DNA from: Rhizobium mesosinicum
GTDB taxonomy: Bacteria; Pseudomonadota; Alphaproteobacteria; Rhizobiales; Rhizobiaceae
Direction: 5' to 3'
Length of the DNA stretch: 64,000 nt
Assembly (NCBI RefSeq): GCF_019511345.1
Contig: NZ_JAEUAK010000007.1
Location: 186,001-250,000, forward strand
The notes under the pieces were generated by a model, which worked only from the letters and a program-made list of their open reading frames with translations, was not told the origin of the DNA and made no database searches. The translations under genes were made by a program, and so were the position numbers. Shown here one piece after another: positions 1-8,277 of the stretch. The first letter of the stretch is position 1. Each line of letters begins with the position of its first letter.

Positions 1-759
1 GACTGGACGGGAGGTACGACAGACGAAAAAAAGGCGGCCGCCGATCTCATCCCCGGAGGCAGAGCCTATAATATGGCGCAACGCTTTGCTGCCGAGCATG
101 GTGTCGCCATCCATGCCGGAAGCATCCTCGAAAGCGTCCCGGGTCATGAAAGGATATTCAACACGACCGTTGTCTTCGACGCCAATGGGAGGCAAGTCGG
201 GACCTATCGGAAGGTCCATCTCTTCGACATCACCGCGCCGGACGGAAAACGCTACGCCGAGTCCGAGACGGTTGCGCCAGGTAACCAGCTGCTGATTTAT
301 GAACTGAATGGATTCCGACTTGCCTGCTGCATCTGCTACGATCTGCGGTTCTCCCGCATTTTCGATCGTCTCGCCGCCGAAAAGGCCGATGTCTTCGTTC
401 TACCGGCAGCCTTCACGCGCCAAACCGGTAAATATCATTGGGAGGTTCTGTGCCGGGCGCGGGCTATCGAGTTCCAGACGTTCGTCGTCGCCTGTGGCCA
501 ATGCGGTTCCTACACGACGCCGGCCGGTGAGGAGCGGCAAATGTTCGGGAATTCGATGATCTGCGACCCCTGGGGACAAATCCTCGTAAGGGCGAACGAC
601 AAGCCGGGTGTCGTCAGCGCCAGAATTGACCGTGACAGGCTGAGGCAGGTTCGAACGTGGATTCCAATGGAAGCACACCGGGTAGATGTTACGGCCATGC
701 CGCTCGCCACTGCCAAAGCTGCCACGCCCAATCGCCGCGTGACAGACATGACCTTTTGA
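1..759 (+). CDS. Carbon-nitrogen hydrolase (nitrilase/omega-amidase type), 5' end outside window
   Basis: The reading frame is open from base 1, so the N-terminus lies upstream of the window; the first Met inside it is at 73. Members of the nitrilase superfamily hydrolyse C-N bonds of amides or nitriles in the cytoplasm with a Glu-Lys-Cys triad. The Lys is visible in YRKVHLFD and the nucleophilic Cys in CICYDLRF; the Glu would be near the missing start. The segment FGNSMICDPWG is typical of the C-terminal part of omega-amidase-like members (compare YafV/Nit2). The substrate cannot be read from the sequence. The next confident gene on this strand is over 600 bases away, so no operon partner is seen. 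Confidence 0.85.
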   Translation, partial: DWTGGTTDEKKAAADLIPGGRAYNMAQRFAAEHGVAIHAGSILESVPGHERIFNTTVVFDANGRQVGTYRKVHLFDITAPDGKRYAESETVAPGNQLLIYELNGFRLACCICYDLRFSRIFDRLAAEKADVFVLPAAFTRQTGKYHWEVLCRARAIEFQTFVVACGQCGSYTTPAGEERQMFGNSMICDPWGQILVRANDKPGVVSARIDRDRLRQVRTWIPMEAHRVDVTAMPLATAKAATPNRRVTDMTF

Positions 760-1422
760 TGGGATCAAGAGGCGGACTCAGAACAGAGGCTTCATCGCCG
801 TCGGACCCTCTTTCGGCCGTCGTCATCGGATCGACTTCGGTTGCGAACGGAAAACCATGCCGCCCGTTATTCCACGCGCTGCAATACACGAACGTGTCGT
901 TCTGACCGGACGGCATATGCGGCTATGATGCTCAGCCGTGATGCCACGCACGGCGGGAACCGCCGGGGTTTACCGACGTTGCTCATCAGACAAGGAGCTG
1001 ATGACATGCTTGCATTTGGCAGGAGCCTCGGGGGTCTCCGGGAAAGCGAAGGGCGATCGGGGCTTGCCGGAGCGTTGACGCCCGGAGTTCTTCCATTCTG
1101 GAATATGAGGAAGAAAACGATGCGGAAAGAACGGGCGCTAGGCGCGAAAGAAACGAGCGCGCCCGGTTGGGCGTCACCAGCTCAGCGCATCGGCCGGAAC
1201 GCGTTGACTCCCCCGGACTAAACGGGTCGCAACTGAGCAGGTCGGCGGTGCGTCCGTTCCGCCTTTGCTGACGAGGGGGTTCTATGCGCGCGGTAGCTCA
1301 GTGGAGCACATGCTCCGAGCCGGATCTCCTCGTTCCTCTCACTCCCCTACGATCCCGTGGCGCTGGTCGGGAACCAAACGTAGGTCTGGAAGTTCCAATC
1401 CCAGTATTAGTGGAGGTAGAGA
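760..1422. other. Intergenic stretch without a convincing gene; tRNA-like fragment
   Basis: No open frame here has a credible start, composition or family resemblance. A 71-codon frame from an ATG at 1006 follows an AAGGAG-like site, but its protein is Arg/Gly-rich and unrecognised. From about 1290 the sequence GGTAGCTCAGTGGAGCA resembles a tRNA D-arm, and AGTTCCAATCCC near 1390 resembles a T-loop. The spacing between them is too long for a normal tRNA and no anticodon arm is evident. Confidence 0.4.
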
Positions 1423-1758
1423 ATGAACACCGTGCTCAAAGCATTCTTGTTCACGTTGGTCACCGGCGCGGCCGCCATGCCATCCGTTGCTCATGCCCAG
1501 GTCGAGCTGCGTTTGGGGCCCGGCGGCGTCGAAATGCGAAATCCCGATCGAGACCGGTACGCAGATCCGGACGATGATTACGGCCCGCGGCGCCGGTGCG
1601 ACCCGCGGGACGCCCTGGACAATGCGCGCGATGCCGGTCTTCGCCGACCGCGAATCATCGGGGAGACGCGCCGCAGCATCACCGTGGAGGGTTTTACACG
1701 CAGCGGCAGACTGGAACGCATACGCTTTGCCAATGTCAGGGGCTGCCCGGAAACCTAA
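1423..1758 (+). CDS. Small exported protein of unknown function
   Basis: A 111-residue protein preceded by a strong GGAGG site five bases or so upstream of the ATG. Residues 1-25 form a clear Sec signal peptide (short basic start, hydrophobic core, AHA-Q cleavage site), so the mature protein of about 86 residues should be periplasmic. The mature part begins with a Gly-rich segment, then an Asp/Arg-rich acidic-basic stretch, and ends with two Cys (positions near 66 and 108) that could pair. Similar short signal-peptide proteins with an RNA-gene-like or antitoxin-independent context are common and uncharacterised in rhizobia. I do not recognise a specific family, and the flanking genes give no functional clue. 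Confidence 0.7.
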   Translation: MNTVLKAFLFTLVTGAAAMPSVAHAQVELRLGPGGVEMRNPDRDRYADPDDDYGPRRRCDPRDALDNARDAGLRRPRIIGETRRSITVEGFTRSGRLERIRFANVRGCPET

Positions 1759-1792
1759 TTGGTTCGAGTGCCGCCGATGATGCGTTGACCGC

Positions 1793-2524
1793 TCATGACG
1801 GTTCGTGACCGCTCGCGCGGCTCCCGATAAGCCGTTCGAATTCCTGTTCGGGAACCCCATAGGATCCGGCAGCAAACGCCTCGAGACCGGCGCGATTGAG
1901 GATGACGACGGAGCCGCGGAGCGAACGAATCAAACGATGCCCTTCCAGGACATGGAGAGCGTTCGTCACGCCGGGGCGCCGGGCCCCGAGCATCAGCGCG
2001 ATATATTCATGGGTGATGGCCATCTCATCGCTGCGAAGGCGATCGTGGCACATCAGAACCCAACGCGCGAGCCGCTGTTCGAGGAGATAGCGAATATTGG
2101 CAAGCGCGGTGAAGGCGACCTGCGTGGCAAAGACATGCATGTATTTGACGAGCGGGACCTGAAAGGTAGAGCTCTTCATCGTCGCTTGCCGCATCGCCTC
2201 GATCGGCACCCGATATCCCGAGCCGGCCATGTTCATTTCGACAAGATAGGGAACGACGTCGTCGCCGATGATCGTGGCGGTTGGCACGAAACCTTCCCAG
2301 CCGAACATGCCTGCCTCCGCGGTCTGGCCTGTGGAAGAGACCGTCATGACCGCTCCGACCCCGCTTTCGGGAAAATAGACGTAGTCGAGTTTTTCGCGCG
2401 GTTTGGCGATCTGGAACTGTGCGGGAAGATCGACGCGGTCGAGATACTGAGCAAGCAGCCCAAAATCAGATGGCTCGAGCGCAGTCAGCATGCGGTTTGA
2501 TATTTGTGCCTGGCTCGGCGGCAT
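1793..2524 (-). CDS. Crp/Fnr-family transcriptional regulator
   Basis: 243 residues, the usual size for Crp/Fnr proteins. The N-terminal half fits the cyclic-nucleotide-binding beta-roll (segment around LDYVYFPESGVGAVMTV, then EAGMFGWEGFV), followed by a long dimerisation helix and a C-terminal winged helix whose recognition region is near LGARRPGVTNALHVLEGHRLI. There are no N-terminal Cys of an Fe-S FNR sensor, and the phosphate-binding RxS motif of true CRP is not obvious, so the ligand is unknown. This subtype is abundant in rhizobia as orphan stress regulators. It lies 239 bases downstream of glgB on the same strand; whether it acts on the glycogen operon is open. Confidence 0.88.
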   Translation of the reverse strand: MPPSQAQISNRMLTALEPSDFGLLAQYLDRVDLPAQFQIAKPREKLDYVYFPESGVGAVMTVSSTGQTAEAGMFGWEGFVPTATIIGDDVVPYLVEMNMAGSGYRVPIEAMRQATMKSSTFQVPLVKYMHVFATQVAFTALANIRYLLEQRLARWVLMCHDRLRSDEMAITHEYIALMLGARRPGVTNALHVLEGHRLIRSLRGSVVILNRAGLEAFAAGSYGVPEQEFERLIGSRASGHEPS

Positions 2525-2763
2525 CCCCGTCTCCTGAGTGGCTGTAGCGCGAGCGGCAACTGCAGCTCGGCTTTGACACAGTATCGAGTGAACTTTCGTC
2601 TACGCTTCTGGTTCCGCAGCAGCAGCATTCGCCACGCGGCGGCATCAGGGTTCGGGCCACGCCAGCTTTTGTGTGTTAAGCCGATCGCTCTGCGCCATCA
2701 AAGGGATTGTCGGATTTTCAAGCGCCGAAGAGGAAGCGCACCGTGCCTCGATCGAGCTAGGGC

Positions 2764-4986
2764 TCATGCGGACAAACTATCCTCATGCACGAAAATCATG
2801 GTCGACAGCGGCGGAAGGTCGATGAGAAGTGATTGGCTGCGGCCATGGGCACCGATACTCTCGCTCCCGCGATCTCCACCGGTCGCGCCGTTGCCCCCAT
2901 AGACGCGTGCATCGGTGTTGAGGATCTGCCGCCAGTGGCCCGGCATGGGAACGCCCACCCGGTAATCGTGACGCGGAATCGGGGTGAAGTTCGAAATGAC
3001 GAGAGCGACCGATCGGCGTTCGCGGTCATAGCGAAGCATGGCGAGCACGGAATTTTCCGCATCGTCGGCGATTGCCCATTCAAACCCAGACGGCTCGCTG
3101 TCGCCATAGTGCAAGCAGGCAAAATGGCGGTAGATGCGGTTGAGATCGCGCACCAGTCGCTGCAGTCCGGAATGAAAGGGATCGTCAAGAAGATCCCACT
3201 CCACCGAACCGTCATGGTTCCATTCCGTCGTCTGGCCAATCTCAGAGCCCATGAAGATGAGCTTCTTGCCGGGATGGCCCCACATGAAGCCAAAAAGGGC
3301 TCGCAGATTGGCTATCTTCTGCCAGACGTCTCCCGGCATCTTGGCAAATATTGATCCCTTCCCGTGCACCACCTCGTCATGGGAGAACGGAAGAATGAAG
3401 CGCTCGCTGTAAGCATAGATCATCCCGAAGGTCATCGAGCCGTGGTGATATTTGCGGTAGACAGGATCGTCCGACATGTAATGCAGCGTGTCGTGCATCC
3501 ACCCCATATTCCACTTCATGTCGAACCCGAGCCCCCCTTCCTGCGGTGATCTCGTAACGTTCGGAAAAGCGGTCGATTCCTCGGCGATCATTAGCGCATG
3601 GGGAAAACGTTCATGAACGATGCTGTTGAGGTGCTTGAAGAACTCAATGGCCTCGAGGTTTTCGCGGCCGCCGTAACGGTTCGGAATCCATTCGCCCGCC
3701 GCCCGACTGTAGTCGCGGTAAAGCATGGATGCGACCGCATCGACGCGCAATCCGTCGATATGGTAATGTTCGAGCCACTCAAGGGCGCTGGCGATCAGGA
3801 AGCCTTTGACCTCGTTGCGACCGAGATTGTAGATCAGCGTATTCCAATCCTGGTGAAAGCCCTCGCGGGGATCTTCGTGCTCATAGAGCGCTGTTCCATC
3901 AAAACGCGCCAGACCCCAGACATCCGTCGGGAAATGCGCCGGCACCCAGTCGAGGATGACGCCGATCCCGGCGCCATGGCAGCGGTCGACAAAGTAGGCA
4001 AAATCCTCAGGCGTCCCATAGCGGCCGGTTGGCGCAAACAGGCCCAGCGGCTGGTAGCCCCAGGACCCCCCGAAGGGATGCTCCATGATCGGGAGCAACT
4101 CGATATGGGTGAAGCCCATGTCGCGAACATAGGGTATGAGACGCTGTGATAACTCCACCCAGTCGAGCATGCGCGCGCCCTCGCTCATGTCGCGCAGCCA
4201 CGAACCGGCGTGAACCTCATAGATGCTGATCGCCTCTGCCTGCTTGTCGGCGCTGCGGCGGGTGTTCAACCAGGCTGAATCGGTCCAGGCGAAGGGATCG
4301 GTGGAGGCCACCACCGATGCCGTCGATGGCGCCGGCTCCGCCGCCCGGGCGACCGGATCGGCCTTCTGGGCCAGCAGGTTGCCGTACTGATCAAGGATCT
4401 CGAACTTGTAGCGCTCGCCGACGCTCACCTGTGGGATGAAGATTTCCCAGACACCCGCCTGAGGCCGAAGCCGCATAGGATGGCGCCGGCCATCCCAGCT
4501 GTTGAAGTCGCCGACCACCGACACGCGCCGTGCGTTTGGCGCCCAGACTGCAAAGCGCACGCCGGCAACGTCATCGATCGTCATCGGATTGGCCCCGAGC
4601 GCGCGCGTCAAATTGTAATGAGTGCCTTCGGCGACGAGGTGCAGGTCGAGGTCGCCGAGCAATGGGCCGAAGCTGTAGGGATCATCGGTGATCTGGATCG
4701 CGTCAGGCCAGTGTATCCGCAAACGGTAGGAGGCCAGTTCGGGCAGCACGGCGCCGAAGAGGCCCGCCGCATGGACGAGATCCGCCGTTGCGAGAAGCCT
4801 GTCACTGTCGCGGGCGATCAAATCCACTCCAGAGGCCCCAGGTAAGAATACCCGGACGCTAAAGCGACCATCGCCGCATCGATGGGGACCGAGAACGGAA
4901 AATGGGTCGCCATGGCGTCCTTCGGTGAGGGCCTGGATGGCATCCGCCTTTACACCGAAGAAGATGTCGGCGAGGTCTGTCGTCAT
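2764..4986 (-). CDS. glgB: 1,4-alpha-glucan branching enzyme
   Basis: Transfers alpha-1,4 chains to make alpha-1,6 branches in glycogen-like glucan (GH13). The 740-residue length matches bacterial GlgB. An N-terminal CBM48 region (about 20-230) precedes the catalytic barrel. The nucleophile Asp lies in GLRVDAV near residue 416, the acid/base Glu in IAEEST near 469, and the third acidic site in FSHDEVVHGK near 537. The frame extends 21 codons upstream, but the ATG at 4986 is preferred. It overlaps the treS stop as ATGA and has GGGGAG seven to eight bases upstream, implying translational coupling. It is the last gene of the glgE-treS-glgB operon and supplies branching for GlgE-built glucan. Confidence 0.97.
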   Translation of the reverse strand: MTTDLADIFFGVKADAIQALTEGRHGDPFSVLGPHRCGDGRFSVRVFLPGASGVDLIARDSDRLLATADLVHAAGLFGAVLPELASYRLRIHWPDAIQITDDPYSFGPLLGDLDLHLVAEGTHYNLTRALGANPMTIDDVAGVRFAVWAPNARRVSVVGDFNSWDGRRHPMRLRPQAGVWEIFIPQVSVGERYKFEILDQYGNLLAQKADPVARAAEPAPSTASVVASTDPFAWTDSAWLNTRRSADKQAEAISIYEVHAGSWLRDMSEGARMLDWVELSQRLIPYVRDMGFTHIELLPIMEHPFGGSWGYQPLGLFAPTGRYGTPEDFAYFVDRCHGAGIGVILDWVPAHFPTDVWGLARFDGTALYEHEDPREGFHQDWNTLIYNLGRNEVKGFLIASALEWLEHYHIDGLRVDAVASMLYRDYSRAAGEWIPNRYGGRENLEAIEFFKHLNSIVHERFPHALMIAEESTAFPNVTRSPQEGGLGFDMKWNMGWMHDTLHYMSDDPVYRKYHHGSMTFGMIYAYSERFILPFSHDEVVHGKGSIFAKMPGDVWQKIANLRALFGFMWGHPGKKLIFMGSEIGQTTEWNHDGSVEWDLLDDPFHSGLQRLVRDLNRIYRHFACLHYGDSEPSGFEWAIADDAENSVLAMLRYDRERRSVALVISNFTPIPRHDYRVGVPMPGHWRQILNTDARVYGGNGATGGDRGSESIGAHGRSQSLLIDLPPLSTMIFVHEDSLSA

Positions 4987-7900
4987 GAGCGTCTCCCCGA
5001 GAGGCGGGTCAGGATGTTGGTAAAGCCATTCAGCGGTATCGGTAGCCACTTCGGGCGATTGCGTGCTTCATAGGCGATTTCGTAAGCAGCCTTTTCCAAG
5101 AGGAAGACGTCGAGGATGCGCCTGACGTCAGCTTCCGAATTGGGCAGGTCCGCAGAGGCCGAGAGCGCCTTCGCATAGGCCTGCAAGAAGACCTGTTCAG
5201 ATGTGGCGCTAAAGCGGGAAATGACCTCGCGCCGGCGCGCGTCATGATGGTCGGAGATCGCATCGTTTTCGAGTTTCGCGGTCGCCGACAGGTAGTCGAG
5301 CGAGCGCAAAAGCCCGGCGACGTCCCGCAGAGGACTTGTCTTTGCCCTGCGTTCGGCAAGATTGCGGGCCGGTTCCCCCTCGAAATCGATGATGACGGCG
5401 TCGCCTTCCGTCACCAGGACCTGGCCAAGATGGAAATCGCCATGGGCGCGCGTGAGCAGTGTTCCTTTGGCTCCGTCGGCCAGCGCTCCGGCAATTTCGG
5501 TAATGGCGTCCTGTCGCTGCAGGAGCGATGCGGCCCGGTCTCCCGTTTCATCGTCGATCTCTGCACCGAGATCAGTGAGCTTGGAGAAGGCGTAAGCAAT
5601 TTCGCCGGTGACGGACTTGCGGATGGTTTCGACGTCGTCCTCGTCGGCCCGGCGCGGCGAAAAGGCTTGATCATCCGTCGGCCGGGACAGGAGCGCATGC
5701 AGTTCGCCTAGCCTCTCTCCGATCATTGCGACGAAATTGACGAGCGGTCGCAATTGCTCGTCGGCGTTTTCGACGGCGGCTTCCGTCATGACGATCTCGT
5801 CGGCCACACGTCTGAGGTTGGCAAGCATCCAGTTCCAAGCGTCGCCCTGGTTGCGGATTGCGCCCTGGGCGATGATCAGCGTCGAGCGCCGCCCTTCGCT
5901 GTCGGTGCGAACGACTTCGCCCAGTAACGGAGCGGTATGTTCGTAGCCGTGCTCCGTCAGATAGCGGGTCATCTCGACCTCGGGATGAATGCCGACGAAG
6001 ACATGTCGGATCAGCTTGATCATCGCCGCGTCGCCGACAATCAGTGAGCTGTTGGATTGCTCCGCCGACAGCCAATGGATCGGAATATCGTCAGAGAGCG
6101 CCAGGCGGTCGAGCTGGTCGGTGCCGATGAACTCGATCTGCCCCGTGCGCCCGCTGACGACCGACCGGTCGCGCAGGCCTCGCAGGATGCCGCGCGCCAT
6201 CGTCTCGACAGCGAATCCGTCCGTCAGGAAGCCGACACGGCGACCCTGCCGGATGCGAGCGAGCGAGAGCTGCTGGCCGAGCACGTTGGGCGGTGTATCG
6301 TCCCATTCGGCCGCAAGCGGCAACTGATAGCTCTCAACATGATCGGGCAGCACGGCCTCAAGCTCGCCGAGAACCACACCATCGGCAAAGGGAATAGGCG
6401 TGGCGGACACGAGCCGAGCCTCCTGAAGCGCCTGGTCCTTGGCGCCAAACCAGCGCCGTTTGGACAGGTAGGCCGGCAGGATGTCGCGGCTCAGCATTGC
6501 TGCGTGTTGGGGTTGCTCGACAAGTTCAGTCAGGCTGCGCCGGATGACGACCGTGAGGAAGTCGGCCAGCTGCTCGGGCGGCGCCGTGCGCCAAGCTGGG
6601 CCGTCCGCCTCGCTGTTGAGCTCGAACCAGAAGAAGCCGTAGGGTGGGAGCGTTAAAAGATAGGTGAGCTGCCCGATCGGTGGAAAGGGCGACATGCCGG
6701 TAAGCTCTATCGGGATGCGGCCTTCGAAGGCCGACAGATCGAGTTCGACGGCCTGCGGAAGGCGCGATAGATTGGCGACGCAGAGGATGACCTCGTCTCC
6801 ATATTCGCGCAGATAGGCGAGGATCCGACGGTTACTCGGCGTCAGGAACCGCAAGGACCCGCGTCCGAAGGCGCTGTGACGGCGCCGCAGCGCCAACATT
6901 CGCCGCGTCCAGTTCAAGAGTGAATGGGCGTCGGCGACCTGTGCCTCGACGTTCAGCGCCTCGAAGCCGTAAAGAGGATCTGCGACGGGCGGCAGGACGA
7001 GGCGGGCGGGATCTGCCCGCGAAAAGCCGCCGTTGCGGTCGGGCGACCATTGCATCGGCGTGCGCACGCCATCCCTATCGCCGAGATAGATATTGTCGCC
7101 CATGCCGATCTCGTCCCCATAATAGACGACGGGTGTTCCGGGCATCGACAACAAAAGCGCGTTCATCAATTCTATCCGCCGCCGGTCTCGCTCCATGAGC
7201 GGTGCCAGCCGGCGACGGATACCAAGATTGATGCGGGCCCGCTTGTCGGACGCGTAGGTCTCCCAGAGATAGTCGCGCTCGGCATCCGTCACCATTTCCA
7301 GCGTCAGCTCGTCATGGTTCCTCAGGAAGATCGCCCATTGACAGGTGTCCGGAATATCCGGCGTCTGTCGCATGATATCGGTGATCGGGAAGCGGTCCTC
7401 CTTGGCGATCGCCATGTACATGCGCGGCATCAACGGGAAGTGGAAGGCCATGTGGCACTCGTCCCCGTCACCGAAATATTCCCGCGTATCTTCCGGCCAT
7501 TGATTGGCTTCGGCCAAGAGCATGACGCCCGGATGAGTGGCATCGAGGGCTGCGCGGATCTGCTTGAGGACTGCATGCGTTTCCGGCAAGTTCTCGTTAT
7601 TGGTGCCCTCACGCTCGACCAGATAGGGAATTGCATCAAGCCGGAAACCGTCAATGCCGGTTTCGAGCCAAAAGCGCATGATGTCGATGAGCTCTTCCAT
7701 CACCTTCGGATTATCGAAGTTGAGGTCTGGTTGATGGGAATAGAAGCGATGCCAGTAATAGGCGCCGGCGACGGGATCGAACGTCCAGTTCGATTTTTCC
7801 GTGTCGAGGAAGATGATACGGGTCTCTGGGAATTTGTGGTCATTGTCCGACCACACATAGAAATCACGCTCGGCGCTACCAGCCGGCGCTTGGCGGGCGC

Positions 7901-8276
7901 GCTGGAACCAGGGATGCTGATCGGAGGTGTGATTGATGACGAGTTCGATGATCACCCTGATATGGCGCTCGTGGGCGGCTGCGACGAACCGGCGAAAGTC
8001 GTCGAGCGTACCATAGTCGGCACTGACATTGCGGTAGTCGGCAATGTCGTAGCCGTCGTCGCGGCGCGGCGAGGGGAAGAAGGGAAGAAGCCAGATGGCA
8101 TTGACGCCGAGAGCCGCGATATGGTCGAGCTTTTGGTAGAGGCCCTCGAAATCGCCGATACCGTCGCCGTTCGCGTCGTAAAAGGACTTGATGTGTAGTT
8201 GATAGATGATCGCATCCTTGTACCAGAGCGTATCGACGGTTATCGGCTTGCTGTCTTCTATGAAGGCTGTGTCCAT
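4983..8276 (-). CDS. treS: Trehalose synthase / maltokinase fusion (TreS-Pep2)
   Basis: A 1097-residue two-domain enzyme. Residues 1 to about 550 are a GH13 trehalose synthase that interconverts trehalose and maltose; catalytic candidates are Asp214 (GFRLDAI), Glu256 (LLAEANQ) and His321-Asp322 (RNHDELT). From about 600 to the end is a maltokinase (Pep2) domain with a kinase-like HGDFHLGQV loop near residue 940 and IDFEGEP shortly after, the metal-binding Asp. The fusion would make maltose-1-phosphate from trehalose plus ATP. That product is the donor for GlgE, encoded one base upstream in the same operon; the stop overlaps the glgB start. Fused TreS-Pep2 is known in several bacterial groups. 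Confidence 0.96.
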   Translation of the reverse strand: MDTAFIEDSKPITVDTLWYKDAIIYQLHIKSFYDANGDGIGDFEGLYQKLDHIAALGVNAIWLLPFFPSPRRDDGYDIADYRNVSADYGTLDDFRRFVAAAHERHIRVIIELVINHTSDQHPWFQRARQAPAGSAERDFYVWSDNDHKFPETRIIFLDTEKSNWTFDPVAGAYYWHRFYSHQPDLNFDNPKVMEELIDIMRFWLETGIDGFRLDAIPYLVEREGTNNENLPETHAVLKQIRAALDATHPGVMLLAEANQWPEDTREYFGDGDECHMAFHFPLMPRMYMAIAKEDRFPITDIMRQTPDIPDTCQWAIFLRNHDELTLEMVTDAERDYLWETYASDKRARINLGIRRRLAPLMERDRRRIELMNALLLSMPGTPVVYYGDEIGMGDNIYLGDRDGVRTPMQWSPDRNGGFSRADPARLVLPPVADPLYGFEALNVEAQVADAHSLLNWTRRMLALRRRHSAFGRGSLRFLTPSNRRILAYLREYGDEVILCVANLSRLPQAVELDLSAFEGRIPIELTGMSPFPPIGQLTYLLTLPPYGFFWFELNSEADGPAWRTAPPEQLADFLTVVIRRSLTELVEQPQHAAMLSRDILPAYLSKRRWFGAKDQALQEARLVSATPIPFADGVVLGELEAVLPDHVESYQLPLAAEWDDTPPNVLGQQLSLARIRQGRRVGFLTDGFAVETMARGILRGLRDRSVVSGRTGQIEFIGTDQLDRLALSDDIPIHWLSAEQSNSSLIVGDAAMIKLIRHVFVGIHPEVEMTRYLTEHGYEHTAPLLGEVVRTDSEGRRSTLIIAQGAIRNQGDAWNWMLANLRRVADEIVMTEAAVENADEQLRPLVNFVAMIGERLGELHALLSRPTDDQAFSPRRADEDDVETIRKSVTGEIAYAFSKLTDLGAEIDDETGDRAASLLQRQDAITEIAGALADGAKGTLLTRAHGDFHLGQVLVTEGDAVIIDFEGEPARNLAERRAKTSPLRDVAGLLRSLDYLSATAKLENDAISDHHDARRREVISRFSATSEQVFLQAYAKALSASADLPNSEADVRRILDVFLLEKAAYEIAYEARNRPKWLPIPLNGFTNILTRLSGRRS

Positions 8277-8277
8277 C

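Noticed and set aside
841..1221. 126-codon frame in the first intergenic stretch
   Set aside because: Low-complexity, Arg-rich translation without a Shine-Dalgarno; the start is arbitrary.
6924..8198. 424-codon plus-strand frame opposite treS
   Set aside because: It is the antisense shadow of the treS coding sequence; the opposite strand has clear GH13 motifs.
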